A program made the translations under genes and the position numbers. The notes beneath the pieces are model-generated. The model was given only the letters and a program-made list of their open reading frames with translations. It was not told the origin of the DNA and did not search any database. DNA of 5,391 bases, from contig JAKOZM010000503.1 of NCBI GenBank assembly GCA_029779995.1, positions 1-5,391 on the forward strand. Reading direction: 5' to 3'. The stretch is from Actinomycetes bacterium. GTDB taxonomy: Bacteria; Actinomycetota; Actinomycetes; S36-B12; UBA10799. Numbering within the stretch: the first letter of the stretch is position 1; each line of letters begins with the position of its first letter. Shown here in pieces: positions 1 through 5,391 of this stretch.

Positions 1-37
1 CACTCTGGAAGTGGCAACCGGGCTCAATCTCAGCCAT
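1..37 (-). CDS. atpB: Probable start of ATP synthase F0 subunit a (partial, runs off the left edge)
   Basis: On the minus strand an ATG at 37..35 opens a frame that stays open to the window edge. It encodes MAEIEPGCHFQS, only 12 complete codons. The Ile-Glu-x-Gly-x-His pattern resembles the N-terminal region of some actinobacterial AtpB proteins as I remember them, and atpB is the expected next gene after atpI/atpZ in an ATP synthase operon. Subunit a is the membrane protein that, with the c-ring, forms the proton path. The start lies 20 bases after the atpZ stop, which suggests co-transcription. No strong Shine-Dalgarno is visible (GGGTACCT just before the ATG). The call rests mainly on context, since no diagnostic residue of subunit a lies within the window. 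Confidence 0.6.
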   Translation of the reverse strand, partial: MAEIEPGCHFQS

Positions 38-57
38 AGGTACCCGTGCGCCGATCA

Positions 58-303
58 CTACGCCTCCTGCTGTGGTTTCGAGCCGCCGTCCAACTGCCGC
101 AAGCGGTAGAACACGAGCACCGTGCTTGCCGCGAGTCCGAACACTGCCCCGATCGCCAGCCCCACCGATGCGTTATCGAAGTACAACCCGATCAGGTACC
201 CGAGGCCGCCGTAGATCAGAATCCCTGCGATCAGGTTATTCATCACTGTCCACGCGACATTGGGAGTTTCCCGGTCGAGTGGTGCCGGCTTCAGAGATTT
301 CAT
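58..303 (-). CDS. atpZ: AtpZ/AtpI-family small membrane protein of the ATP synthase operon
   Basis: This is an 81-residue protein with two predicted membrane helices (about residues 20-41 and 46-66) joined by a short turn. The pattern G-x-x-x-G-x-x-x-D (in GYLIGLYFDN, residues 35-44) is typical of the AtpZ / F0F1-ATPase 'gene 1' family, whose helix-hairpin members lie beside the F0 genes and have been linked to ATP synthase assembly or Mg2+ supply. The frame is open upstream to 402, but that would overlap the end of the preceding gene. I chose the ATG at 303..301 because the conserved region begins just after it and a purine-rich AGGTTGAG lies shortly upstream. The C-terminus is short, polar and glutamine-rich. 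It sits between the AtpI-like gene (55-base gap) and the probable atpB (20-base gap). The family is secure; the precise role is inferred. Confidence 0.8.
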   Translation of the reverse strand: MKSLKPAPLDRETPNVAWTVMNNLIAGILIYGGLGYLIGLYFDNASVGLAIGAVFGLAASTVLVFYRLRQLDGGSKPQQEA

Positions 304-332
304 GTTCGCGCTCAACCTACCAGCCCAGGCTT

Positions 333-346
333 GTGCATCGATGCAC
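333..346. repeat. Perfect 14-bp palindrome between atpI and atpZ
   Basis: GTGCATCGATGCAC at 333-346 equals its own reverse complement. It lies in the 55-base gap between the AtpI-like stop (361..359) and the atpZ start (303), starting 30 bases upstream of the atpZ ATG. In RNA it could fold only as a small 5-bp stem with a 4-base UCGA loop. On DNA it has the symmetry of a dimeric-regulator site. No known operator is recognised. Confidence 0.5.
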
Positions 347-358
347 GACCCTCTGGCA

Positions 359-826
359 TCACGAGCCTGGCTTCTTGAGGCGTTCGATGACGTCCGGATC
401 ATCGCTGAGCGACAGGGTGGACTCGGGCTCGACGTATGCGGTGGGCCGGCTGCTCAGGGCCACCACGATCAGGCCCGTCCACACGATCGCGCAGACGGCG
501 ACCACGCCCGCGAAGACCTTGGGGTCGAAGAAGGTGGCGTCCTTGAGCAGAGCCAGCATCAAGAACAGGACGATGACTTGTCCGAGGTACACGCCGAGGG
601 CGGCGTTGAGACCCAGGGCGGGATTGTTGGCCAAAACCTTCTGGATCGCGAGCTGGCCCAGGCCGAAGAAGCCGAGGACCACGACCGTGGCCATGACCCC
701 TGCGATCAGTCCCGGCGTGCCGGCCACCGCTGTACCGATCACCGTGCCGACGATGCCCACGGTCAGCGTGCCGAGAACAGGCTTTCGCAGCGAGGCGGTG
801 GCGGCGTTGGACGAATCAGATTTCAT
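359..826 (-). CDS. atpI: AtpI-like integral membrane protein upstream of the ATP synthase genes
   Basis: This is a 155-residue hydrophobic protein with four predicted membrane segments (about residues 18-36, 39-60, 70-95 and 103-125). It has a charged N-terminus and an acidic, then basic, cytoplasm-like tail (SDDPDVIERLKKPGS). No catalytic motif is visible. Its size, topology and place (after wecA and before atpZ/atpB) match the poorly conserved 'AtpI-like' or hypothetical membrane gene that precedes atpB in actinobacteria, such as the one next to rfe in mycobacteria. AtpI proteins are thought to assist F0 c-ring assembly, which is inferred here only from position. A GTG at 874..872 would add 16 residues. 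I prefer the ATG at 826..824 because GAAAAGGAC lies directly before it and a TACAGT -10-like hexamer lies nine bases upstream. The added stretch also shows nothing conserved. Confidence 0.75.
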   Translation of the reverse strand: MKSDSSNAATASLRKPVLGTLTVGIVGTVIGTAVAGTPGLIAGVMATVVVLGFFGLGQLAIQKVLANNPALGLNAALGVYLGQVIVLFLMLALLKDATFFDPKVFAGVVAVCAIVWTGLIVVALSSRPTAYVEPESTLSLSDDPDVIERLKKPGS

Positions 827-835
827 GTCCTTTTC

Positions 836-841
836 ACTGTA
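836..841 (-). promoter_or_regulatory. Possible -10 element for the atpI-atpZ-atpB transcript
   Basis: On the minus strand TACAGT (836-841) fits the actinobacterial -10 pattern TAnnnT. It lies nine bases before the chosen atpI ATG (826). A start site about seven bases downstream would give an almost leaderless mRNA. No convincing -35 hexamer is visible 16-18 bases further upstream. It may mark a separate promoter for the ATP synthase operon after the wecA spacer, but it is a short match and could be chance. Confidence 0.35.
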
Positions 842-902
842 ACCGCTGTGTAAGCCAGAGGGTGCGGGGGCCACGGGCAGCGCTACGACACCGGCCCTGG
901 GT

Positions 903-971
903 CAGGCCCGCCCGCTTCGTGCAGACCCGCCCCTTCCGAACGGGCGCATCTGAGCGAAAGCGGCGGGTCTG
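903..971 (-). repeat. Large inverted repeat directly after wecA (possible terminator or attenuator)
   Basis: CAGACCCGCC at 922-931 and its exact reverse complement at 962-971 form a 10-bp perfect stem around a 30-base loop. The stem begins two bases after the wecA stop codon on the minus strand. A third, nearly identical arm, CAGGCCCGCC at 903-912, lies 19 bases from the second in the same orientation. The similarity of this outer arm to the reverse complement of 950-971 extends over about 22 bases. A smaller CGCCC/GGGCG pair (928-932 with 942-946) would compete with the main stem. There is no T-run after the stem, so it is not a classical intrinsic terminator. It could act as a U-less terminator, an RNA-processing or stability element, or a dispersed palindromic repeat. 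This 147-base spacer (827-973) otherwise holds only the possible atpI promoter. Confidence 0.55.
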
Positions 972-973
972 GG

Positions 974-2089
974 CTATCCGGACCGCGGTCCCCCGCCTCC
1001 CGCCCCAGCGGCAGTCCGCGCAGGCCGTGAGACGAGCACAACCAGACCTGCCAGACCGATCAGGAAGAACACCGCTGAGACCACCAGCGGCACCAACGCG
1101 ACGGAGACTGCCGAGAAGGCGATCAACGCCGTCCACGCATACATCAGACCCACGGCGCGGCGCTGCGAGTGTCCGAGTTCGATCAGCCGATGGTGCAGAT
1201 GCTCCTTGTCCGGAGCGAAGGGACTGCGCCCGCGCCTGGTCCGCCGGATCACGGCCAGCGATACGTCGATCAACGGCACTGCAATGACGGCCAACGGCAG
1301 CAGAAGGGGCAGGATCGCCGGGAACAGCAGCTCAGCCCGCACCGCGCTGGGGTCCACCCGGCCGGACAGGGTGATCGCGCTGGCCGCCAGCAGCAGCCCG
1401 ATCAACATTGACCCGGTGTCGCCCATGAACAGCCGGGCAGGGTTGATGTTGTGCGGCAGGAACCCGACACAGATGCCCGCTAGCAGGGCACACAGCAGCG
1501 CGGCCAGCGTCGCGCGGTCGAAGCCGAACTCGACACTGAGCAGGAAGGCGTAGGCGAAGAAGGCCAAGGCGGCGATCCCCACGATGCCGGCAGCGAGTCC
1601 GTCGAGACCGTCGACGAAGTTCACAGCGTTGATCGTCAGCACGACGAACAGCACGGTCAGCAGGACGCTGGTCAACGGGTCGAGCACAAACGTACCGCCG
1701 ATGGGTAGCCAGACCATTTGGATGCCCAGAAAAGCCATCGAGCCGGCTGCGAGCACCTGACCGACGAACTTCGTGGGGGCATCGAGGCCGAACCTGTCGT
1801 CCAGTAGCCCGAGCGCAACGATCAGGGTCGAGCCCACGAGGATGGCCAGCGGCTGCCGACTGGTGTCGAACACGACACTCATCCCCGGTAACTGGCTGGC
1901 CACCAGCAGCCCGGCCAACAACCCGCCGTACATGGCCAGACCGCCCCACCGCGGTGTGGGACGGGAGTGGATATCGCGGTCCCGTACCTCGGCCATGGCC
2001 TTGGCCCGGATCGCGAGCAGCCGCACCGGCGGCGTCAACAAGTACGTCACAGCTGCTGCCACGAGGAAGCAGAGCAAGTACTCGCGCAC
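974..2089 (-). CDS. wecA: Polyprenyl-phosphate GlcNAc-1-phosphate transferase (WecA/Rfe, MraY-like family)
   Basis: This is a 371-residue multi-pass membrane enzyme of the polyprenyl-phosphate N-acetylhexosamine-1-phosphate transferase family. It moves a sugar-1-phosphate, most likely GlcNAc-1-P from UDP-GlcNAc, to decaprenyl or undecaprenyl phosphate. This is the first step of lipid-linked cell-wall glycan assembly (arabinogalactan linker in mycobacteria). Visible motifs are LLDDRFGLD (residues 95-103, the Asp pair for Mg2+/lipid phosphate), [13 protein letters not shown] (154-166), [12 protein letters not shown] (216-227) and the cytosolic HLHHRL loop (297-302). About ten hydrophobic segments are present. 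The C-terminal tail is Gly/Ala/Arg-rich and looks disordered. The GTG start at 2089..2087 is the one that keeps the first membrane helix. It lies 12 bases after the glyA stop, so coupling is likely. Sugar specificity cannot be read from sequence alone. Confidence 0.92.
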   Translation of the reverse strand: MREYLLCFLVAAAVTYLLTPPVRLLAIRAKAMAEVRDRDIHSRPTPRWGGLAMYGGLLAGLLVASQLPGMSVVFDTSRQPLAILVGSTLIVALGLLDDRFGLDAPTKFVGQVLAAGSMAFLGIQMVWLPIGGTFVLDPLTSVLLTVLFVVLTINAVNFVDGLDGLAAGIVGIAALAFFAYAFLLSVEFGFDRATLAALLCALLAGICVGFLPHNINPARLFMGDTGSMLIGLLLAASAITLSGRVDPSAVRAELLFPAILPLLLPLAVIAVPLIDVSLAVIRRTRRGRSPFAPDKEHLHHRLIELGHSQRRAVGLMYAWTALIAFSAVSVALVPLVVSAVFFLIGLAGLVVLVSRPARTAAGAGGGGPRSG

Positions 2090-2101
2090 CGCCGGGGCAA
2101 C

Positions 2102-3364
2102 CTAACCGACCGGGTAGGCCGGGAACTCCGTGACGAGGGCATCGACTGCCGTGCGGACCTCGGCGGTCGCGTTCGGGTCGGTTACCGCCCGTGCGATCAG
2201 AGTGGCGATCTCCTTCATCTGCGTCACACCCATCCCCTGGGTCGTCACGCTGGGCGATCCCACACGGATACCGCTGGCCACACTGGGCGGCTGCGGGTCG
2301 AAGGGGATGGCGTTCTTGTTGAGCACGATCCCGGCGGCGTCGCAGCGCTGCTCGGCCTCCGCGCCGGTCACCCCGACGGGACGCAGATCCAGCAGGGCCA
2401 GGTGGGTATCGGTGCCTCCAGTGACAGCTCGCATGCCCTCGGCCTCCAAGCCCGCGGTGAGCGCCTGCGCGTTCTCGATCACGTCCCGGGCGTACTCCTG
2501 GTACTGCGGTGTCGACGCTTCCTTGAGGGCAACGGCCTTGGCCGCGACGGCATGCATCAGCGGACCGCCCTGCATCATCGGGAACACCGCCTTGTCGATG
2601 GCCGCGGCGTGTTCGGCGGTGCTCAGGATCATGCCTCCCCGGGGCCCTCTGAGCACCTTGTGGGTGGTGAAGGTGACGACGTCGGCGTAGGGCACCGGGC
2701 TGGGGATGGCTTTGCCTGCCACCAATCCGATGAAGTGCGCCGCGTCCACCATCAGGATGGCCCCCACCTCGTCAGCGATCTCCCGGAAGGCGGCGAAGTC
2801 GATAAGCCGAGGAATCGCGGAGCCTCCACAGATGATCATCTTCGGTTGATGCTGGCGCGCCAGGTCTCGCACCTGGTCGTAGTCGATGTCCTCGGTCTTC
2901 TCGTCAACCCCATAGTGCACCGCGTCGAACCACTTGCCTGAGAAGGAGACCTTGGTTCCGTGGGTCAGGTGGCCACCATGCGGCAGACTCATCGCCAGAA
3001 TCTTCTCGCCGGGCTTCACGAAGGCGCCGTACACGGCGATGTTCGCCGAAGCGCCCGAATGCGGCTGCAGGTTGGCGTGATCAGCCCCGAACAGGGCCTT
3101 TGCCCGCTCGATCCCGATCAGCTCGGCCTTGTCGACCTCCGAACACCCTCCGTAGTAGCGCCGCCCGGGGTACCCCTCGGCGTACTTGTTGCTCAAGGTC
3201 GATCCGAGCGCTGCCAGCACTGCCGGGCTGGTGAAGTTCTCGCTGGCGATGAGCTGCAAGCCCCCGCGGGCGCGGTCGAGTTCACTGAGCAGGATGCCGG
3301 CGATCTCCGGGTCCTCGGCGGTGAGCTGGGCGAAGTCGGGGCCCCAGAACGGCACATTGGTCAT
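2102..3364 (-). CDS. glyA: Serine hydroxymethyltransferase
   Basis: This 420-residue cytosolic PLP enzyme interconverts serine and glycine while making 5,10-methylene-tetrahydrofolate. Its length is normal (E. coli GlyA is 417). Visible motifs are QLIASENF (residues 37-44), YAEGYPGRRYYGG (61-73), HSGASAN (102-108), VDAAHFIGL (206-214, Asp207 for the PLP ring nitrogen), TTHKVLRGPRGG (233-244, Lys236 the Schiff-base lysine) and SGIRVGSP (364-371, Arg367 for the substrate carboxylate). Several stretches (GPDF, LLSELDRARGGLQ, GGCSEVDKAE, GGSAIPR) match the actinobacterial subfamily I recall beside wecA and atp genes in Streptomyces, rather than the main GlyA type, so the genome may hold a second copy. 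The ATG at 3364 has no Shine-Dalgarno. A TACACT seven bases before it suggests a leaderless mRNA. It is divergent from the Sua5-like gene and probably transcribed with wecA. Confidence 0.96.
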   Translation of the reverse strand: MTNVPFWGPDFAQLTAEDPEIAGILLSELDRARGGLQLIASENFTSPAVLAALGSTLSNKYAEGYPGRRYYGGCSEVDKAELIGIERAKALFGADHANLQPHSGASANIAVYGAFVKPGEKILAMSLPHGGHLTHGTKVSFSGKWFDAVHYGVDEKTEDIDYDQVRDLARQHQPKMIICGGSAIPRLIDFAAFREIADEVGAILMVDAAHFIGLVAGKAIPSPVPYADVVTFTTHKVLRGPRGGMILSTAEHAAAIDKAVFPMMQGGPLMHAVAAKAVALKEASTPQYQEYARDVIENAQALTAGLEAEGMRAVTGGTDTHLALLDLRPVGVTGAEAEQRCDAAGIVLNKNAIPFDPQPPSVASGIRVGSPSVTTQGMGVTQMKEIATLIARAVTDPNATAEVRTAVDALVTEFPAYPVG

Positions 3365-3371
3365 GAGATCC

Positions 3372-3377
3372 AGTGTA
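3372..3377 (-). promoter_or_regulatory. Probable -10 element of glyA, leaderless start
   Basis: On the minus strand TACACT (3372-3377) matches TAnnnT and is followed by exactly seven bases and then the glyA ATG. That spacing would place the transcription start at the A of ATG. No Shine-Dalgarno lies between the hexamer and the start, which agrees with a leaderless transcript, a common type in actinobacteria. A -35 consensus is not evident in the GC-rich upstream sequence. Confidence 0.5.
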
Positions 3378-3379
3378 AG

Positions 3380-3391
3380 GGTGGCGCCACC
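3380..3391. promoter_or_regulatory. Perfect 12-bp palindrome next to the glyA -10 element
   Basis: GGTGGCGCCACC at 3380-3391 is a perfect palindrome two bases upstream of the putative glyA -10, within the -10/-35 spacer. A protein bound here would block glyA transcription, so it is a candidate operator. In a GC-rich genome such a palindrome could also arise by chance, and no known regulator site is recognised. Confidence 0.3.
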
Positions 3392-3457
3392 GGGACCCCG
3401 CCGGGCCGCTCGGGGCCACCGCTGCCCGGCACATCAGCCACGGACCACAGGCACTGA

Positions 3458-3463
3458 CAGAAT
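3458..3463 (+). promoter_or_regulatory. Possible -10 element of the Sua5-like gene
   Basis: CAGAAT (3458-3463) is one base from TAGAAT and lies seven bases before the tandem GTG-ATG start at 3471-3476. This is the same spacing as the glyA -10 to its ATG. No Shine-Dalgarno precedes the start codons, so a leaderless mRNA is plausible. No clear -35 is visible. Confidence 0.3.
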
Positions 3464-3473
3464 TGATCGCGTG

Positions 3474-4082
3474 ATGCGCACCTACCCCGGCGACGATCCG
3501 CAATTGCGGGCGGCGGGGACCCGGGCCGCGGTCACCGCCTTGCGTTCGGGACGACTGGTCGTGGCACCAGCTGACATGCACTATGCGACGGTGGCCGACG
3601 CGTTCTCCATCCCAGGTGTCGAGCGAATGCGCACTGCCCGCGGGATCACGCCAGGCACCTCGATCCCGGTCTTCATCGATCGCCGGACCACGCTGCACGC
3701 GCTGTGGGGCCGGGTGCCGCGCGACGCCGAGGTGCTGGCCCGGGCATTCTGGCCCGGACCTCTGACCCTCATCGGGAAGCCCCAGTTGTCGCTGGCGTGG
3801 AACACCGGAACGACCGACGCGGTAGCCATTCGCATGCCCCTGCACCCGTGGATGCTGGAGCTGGTGGCGGCGGTGGGACCGATCGCCGCGACCGGGGCTG
3901 GCACTCCCATGCCGGTCGAATTGGCCAGCGCGGACGAGGAGCAGATCTCGATCGGCCTCGACGGGGGCACACTGCGCGGCGGCCCGGCCAGCACTGTCGT
4001 GGATCTGCGCAGCGGGATCGAGGTGGTGCGGGAGGGTCCGATCAGCTCCGAGCAGATCCAGCAGGCAATCGACCGCCAGTGA
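3474..4082 (+). CDS. Sua5/YrdC/YciO-family protein with altered active-site motifs
   Basis: This 202-residue protein aligns along its length with actinobacterial Sua5 (L-threonylcarbamoyladenylate synthase, first step of tRNA t6A), as judged against remembered sequences. Conserved parts are ADAF (residues 41-44), FWPGPLTL (92-99), RMPLHP (120-125), ASTVVDL (172-178) and REGPI (186-190). The catalytic signatures differ. The usual PTDTVYG loop reads PADMHYA (32-38). The K-x-R pair reads R-G-I (56-58). The S-x-N pair reads G-A-G (141-143). These are clean substitutions with no frameshift. A GTG at 3471 just before the ATG could be the true start if the mRNA is leaderless. The gene is inverted relative to its neighbours and overlaps the prmC 3' end by 41 bases. 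It may be a divergent enzyme, an ATP-binding relative with another role, or inactive. The family is likely; the t6A function is doubtful, so no symbol is given. Confidence 0.85.
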   Translation: MRTYPGDDPQLRAAGTRAAVTALRSGRLVVAPADMHYATVADAFSIPGVERMRTARGITPGTSIPVFIDRRTTLHALWGRVPRDAEVLARAFWPGPLTLIGKPQLSLAWNTGTTDAVAIRMPLHPWMLELVAAVGPIAATGAGTPMPVELASADEEQISIGLDGGTLRGGPASTVVDLRSGIEVVREGPISSEQIQQAIDRQ

Positions 4083-4839
4083 TGCGGTCCCGACCGGTCA
4101 GGTCGGGATGGGTGGCCACGTCAGAGAAGTCCGCGAGGAGCGTCCGGACCTGCTCCCCCTGCAACTCGCCGTGCTCGATCAGCACCCGTCCACCTGCCAC
4201 CAGCAGTTCTCGCGCTCGCTGCACGACAGCGCGGACGATATCCATGCCGTCCGGACCACCGAAGAGTGCCATCTGCGGATCATGCAGCGCGACCTCCGGA
4301 TCCCTGGGCACCATCGCGTCGGGGATGTACGGGGGATTGCTCACCACCAGATCCACTGGCGCCAGCGGCAGCGGAAGGGAAACGTCAGCCTCCAGCAATT
4401 CGACCCGGTCCCCCACATTGCGCCGGGCCCAGGACAAGGCCACGGGATCCTTCTCCACGCCGACGACCCGCGCCCCGGTTTCGCTGGCCAGCGCAAGAGC
4501 GATCGCGCCGGAACCGGTGCAGAGGTCGATCGCCGTCTCGAAGGGTTCGGTCAGCGCAAGGTCGACCAGGACCTCGGTCTCCGGGCGCGGCACGAAGACG
4601 CCGGGGCCGACCGCGATGTCGAGGTATCGGAATCCCGCCACGCCGGTCAGGTGTTGCAGCGGGACACGCTGGCAACGTTGTACGACCAACTCCTCAAGCC
4701 GGGCAGCCTGCTCGGCAGTGAGTGCCGGGTCAAAACCCCGCTGTCCTGCGACGAACGCGATCAGAGCGCTGGCATCGGCGTCAGGCGATGGCACGCCGGC
4801 CGCGGCCAGTCGCGCCCGCACGTCCCGGCGGTGACTCAC
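4042..4839 (-). CDS. prmC: Peptide chain release factor N5-glutamine methyltransferase
   Basis: This 265-residue SAM-dependent methyltransferase (PrmC/HemK) methylates the glutamine of the GGQ motif in release factors 1 and 2, raising termination efficiency. The N-terminal helical substrate-binding domain covers about residues 1-75 and ends in PLQHLTG (60-66). The Rossmann domain follows with [11 protein letters not shown] (82-92), the SAM-binding [11 protein letters not shown] (105-115), acidic E129 in GVEKDP, and the catalytic NPPY (168-171) that holds the target glutamine. The frame is open upstream to 4887. I chose the GTG at 4839..4837 because it overlaps the prfA stop as GTGA, a standard coupled arrangement, and the conserved domain begins soon after. 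Its substrate is encoded directly upstream. The last 41 bases overlap the convergent Sua5-like gene. Confidence 0.95.
   Translation of the reverse strand: MSHRRDVRARLAAAGVPSPDADASALIAFVAGQRGFDPALTAEQAARLEELVVQRCQRVPLQHLTGVAGFRYLDIAVGPGVFVPRPETEVLVDLALTEPFETAIDLCTGSGAIALALASETGARVVGVEKDPVALSWARRNVGDRVELLEADVSLPLPLAPVDLVVSNPPYIPDAMVPRDPEVALHDPQMALFGGPDGMDIVRAVVQRARELLVAGGRVLIEHGELQGEQVRTLLADFSDVATHPDLTGRDRITGGRLPAGSARS
4088..4108 (+). terminator. Hairpin just after the Sua5-like gene, inside the prmC 3' coding end
   Basis: TCCCGACC (4088-4095) and GGTCGGGA (4101-4108) form a perfect 8-bp GC-rich stem with a 5-base loop. It starts five bases after the Sua5-like stop codon (4080-4082). No T-run follows, so at best it is a U-less terminator or a 3'-end stabilising hairpin. 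The same bases encode part of the prmC C-terminal PDLTGRD segment, so the symmetry may be partly a coding coincidence. Confidence 0.4.
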
Positions 4840-5391
4840 ACCGAGTCCGCCGACTCCAGCCGGTCTCTCAGGTCCGCCTCCAGGCACGATCCGATGACCG
4901 GATCGAGGTCGCCGGCGAGTACGTGGTCGAGGTTGTAGGCCTTGAAGCCGGTGCGATGGTCGGAGATGCGGTTCTCAGGGAAGTTGTAGGTGCGGATGCG
5001 CTCGGAGCGGTCGACGGTGCGTACCTGCGACTTGCGGCTGGCGGAGGCCTCCGCGGCCTTCTTCTCCTCTTCCAGGGCGATCAGGCGCGCGCGCAGGATG
5101 CGCATGGCCTGCTCCTTGTTCTGCAACTGGGACTTCTCGTTCTGGCAACTCACGACGACACCGGTGGGCAGGTGTGTGATGCGCACAGCCGAGTCGGTGG
5201 TGTTCACACTCTGACCGCCGGGCCCCGAGGACCGGTACACGTCGATGCGCAGGTCGTTGGGGTCGATCGTCACTTCGACGTCCTCGGTCTCGGGGAAGAC
5301 CAGTACGCCGGCAGCGGAGGTGTGGATGCGGCCCTGCGACTCTGTGACGGGCACCCGTTGCACCCGATGCACGCCGGCTTCGAACTTCAGC
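4836..5391 (-). CDS. prfA: Peptide chain release factor 1 (C-terminal half, 5' end beyond the window)
   Basis: The frame is open through the right edge, and 184 complete codons of the C-terminal part are present. RF1 recognises UAA and UAG in the ribosomal A site and triggers peptide release. The first visible residues, [14 protein letters not shown], lead into the stop-codon reading tripeptide P-V-T (5343-5351) of the RF1 type, where RF2 would have S-P-F. The GGQ catalytic motif lies at 5211-5219 within [16 protein letters not shown]. The downstream [26 protein letters not shown] and LDPVI segments are also standard for RF1. No key residue is missing. The TGA stop overlaps the prmC GTG by four bases, so RF1 and the enzyme that methylates its GGQ glutamine are likely translated in a coupled way. 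Confidence 0.97.
   Translation of the reverse strand, partial: LKFEAGVHRVQRVPVTESQGRIHTSAAGVLVFPETEDVEVTIDPNDLRIDVYRSSGPGGQSVNTTDSAVRITHLPTGVVVSCQNEKSQLQNKEQAMRILRARLIALEEEKKAAEASASRKSQVRTVDRSERIRTYNFPENRISDHRTGFKAYNLDHVLAGDLDPVIGSCLEADLRDRLESADSV

Noticed and set aside
304..402. N-terminal extension of AtpZ up to 402
   Set aside because: It would overlap the end of atpI and adds residues with no hydrophobic or conserved character. The ATG at 303 precedes the conserved part.
260..853. Plus-strand open frames antisense to atpI and atpZ
   Set aside because: The minus-strand products have clear membrane helices and family motifs. The plus-strand translations are highly charged and low in complexity, as expected for antisense of membrane genes.
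2642..2819. Divergent GlyA residues (for example GGSAIPR instead of SAYPR, THKVLRGPRGG instead of THKTL) as a sign of a new function
   Set aside because: Lys236, Asp207, Arg367 and the other active-site residues are intact, and the variations fit the actinobacterial SHMT subfamily found beside wecA/atp genes.
1967..2941. Long plus-strand open frame (324 codons) antisense to glyA and the start of wecA
   Set aside because: It overlaps strongly conserved minus-strand genes, and its translation is rich in Arg, His, Gly and Asp with no recognisable domain. It is a GC-driven shadow frame.
3186..3470. N-terminal extension of the Sua5-like protein back to 3186
   Set aside because: That part is antisense to the well-conserved glyA N-terminus and to its promoter gap, and the translation is Arg/Pro/Ser-rich with no YrdC similarity.
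3704..4834. Long plus-strand open frame (376 codons) spanning the Sua5-like gene and antisense to prmC
   Set aside because: It is out of frame with the Sua5-like gene, and its Arg/Ser/Thr/Pro-rich translation lacks any domain. prmC on the other strand has all its motifs.

Overview
The window looks like the chromosome of a high-GC actinobacterium. The codon use is strongly G/C-ending, GTG starts are frequent, and the gene set matches the conserved actinobacterial block prfA - prmC - sua5 - (glyA) - wecA - atpI - atpB that leads into the F-type ATP synthase operon. I cannot name a genus from this sequence. Almost everything reads on the minus strand, so transcription runs from right to left.

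Right end to middle (minus strand unless stated): the C-terminal half of peptide chain release factor 1 (prfA, cut by the window edge) overlaps by four bases the gene for PrmC, the methyltransferase that modifies the GGQ glutamine of release factors. The next gene belongs to the Sua5/YrdC/YciO family and lies on the plus strand, opposite to everything around it. It meets prmC tail to tail with a 41-base coding overlap. Head to head with it is glyA, a serine hydroxymethyltransferase of an actinobacterial subfamily, followed after 12 bases by wecA/rfe, a polyprenyl-phosphate sugar-1-phosphate transferase that starts lipid-linked glycan synthesis.

Left part (minus strand): a 147-base spacer with a strong inverted repeat separates wecA from two small membrane proteins, an AtpI-like protein and an AtpZ-type protein. 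They precede the first 12 codons of the probable atpB (F0 subunit a), which runs off the left edge.

The genes are housekeeping: translation termination, a tRNA-modification-type fold, one-carbon metabolism, envelope glycan initiation and ATP synthase assembly. I see no mobile element, CRISPR array, RNA gene or new multi-gene system. The main anomaly is the Sua5-like gene. It is inverted relative to its neighbours, and its protein keeps the fold-level motifs but has substitutions at nearly all the signature active-site positions (the PTDTVYG-like loop, the K-x-R pair and the S-x-N pair). Other points of interest are probable leaderless starts at the divergent glyA/sua5 pair, a hairpin inside the prmC 3' end that could terminate sua5, a two-way inverted repeat after wecA, and a perfect 14-bp palindrome between atpI and atpZ.
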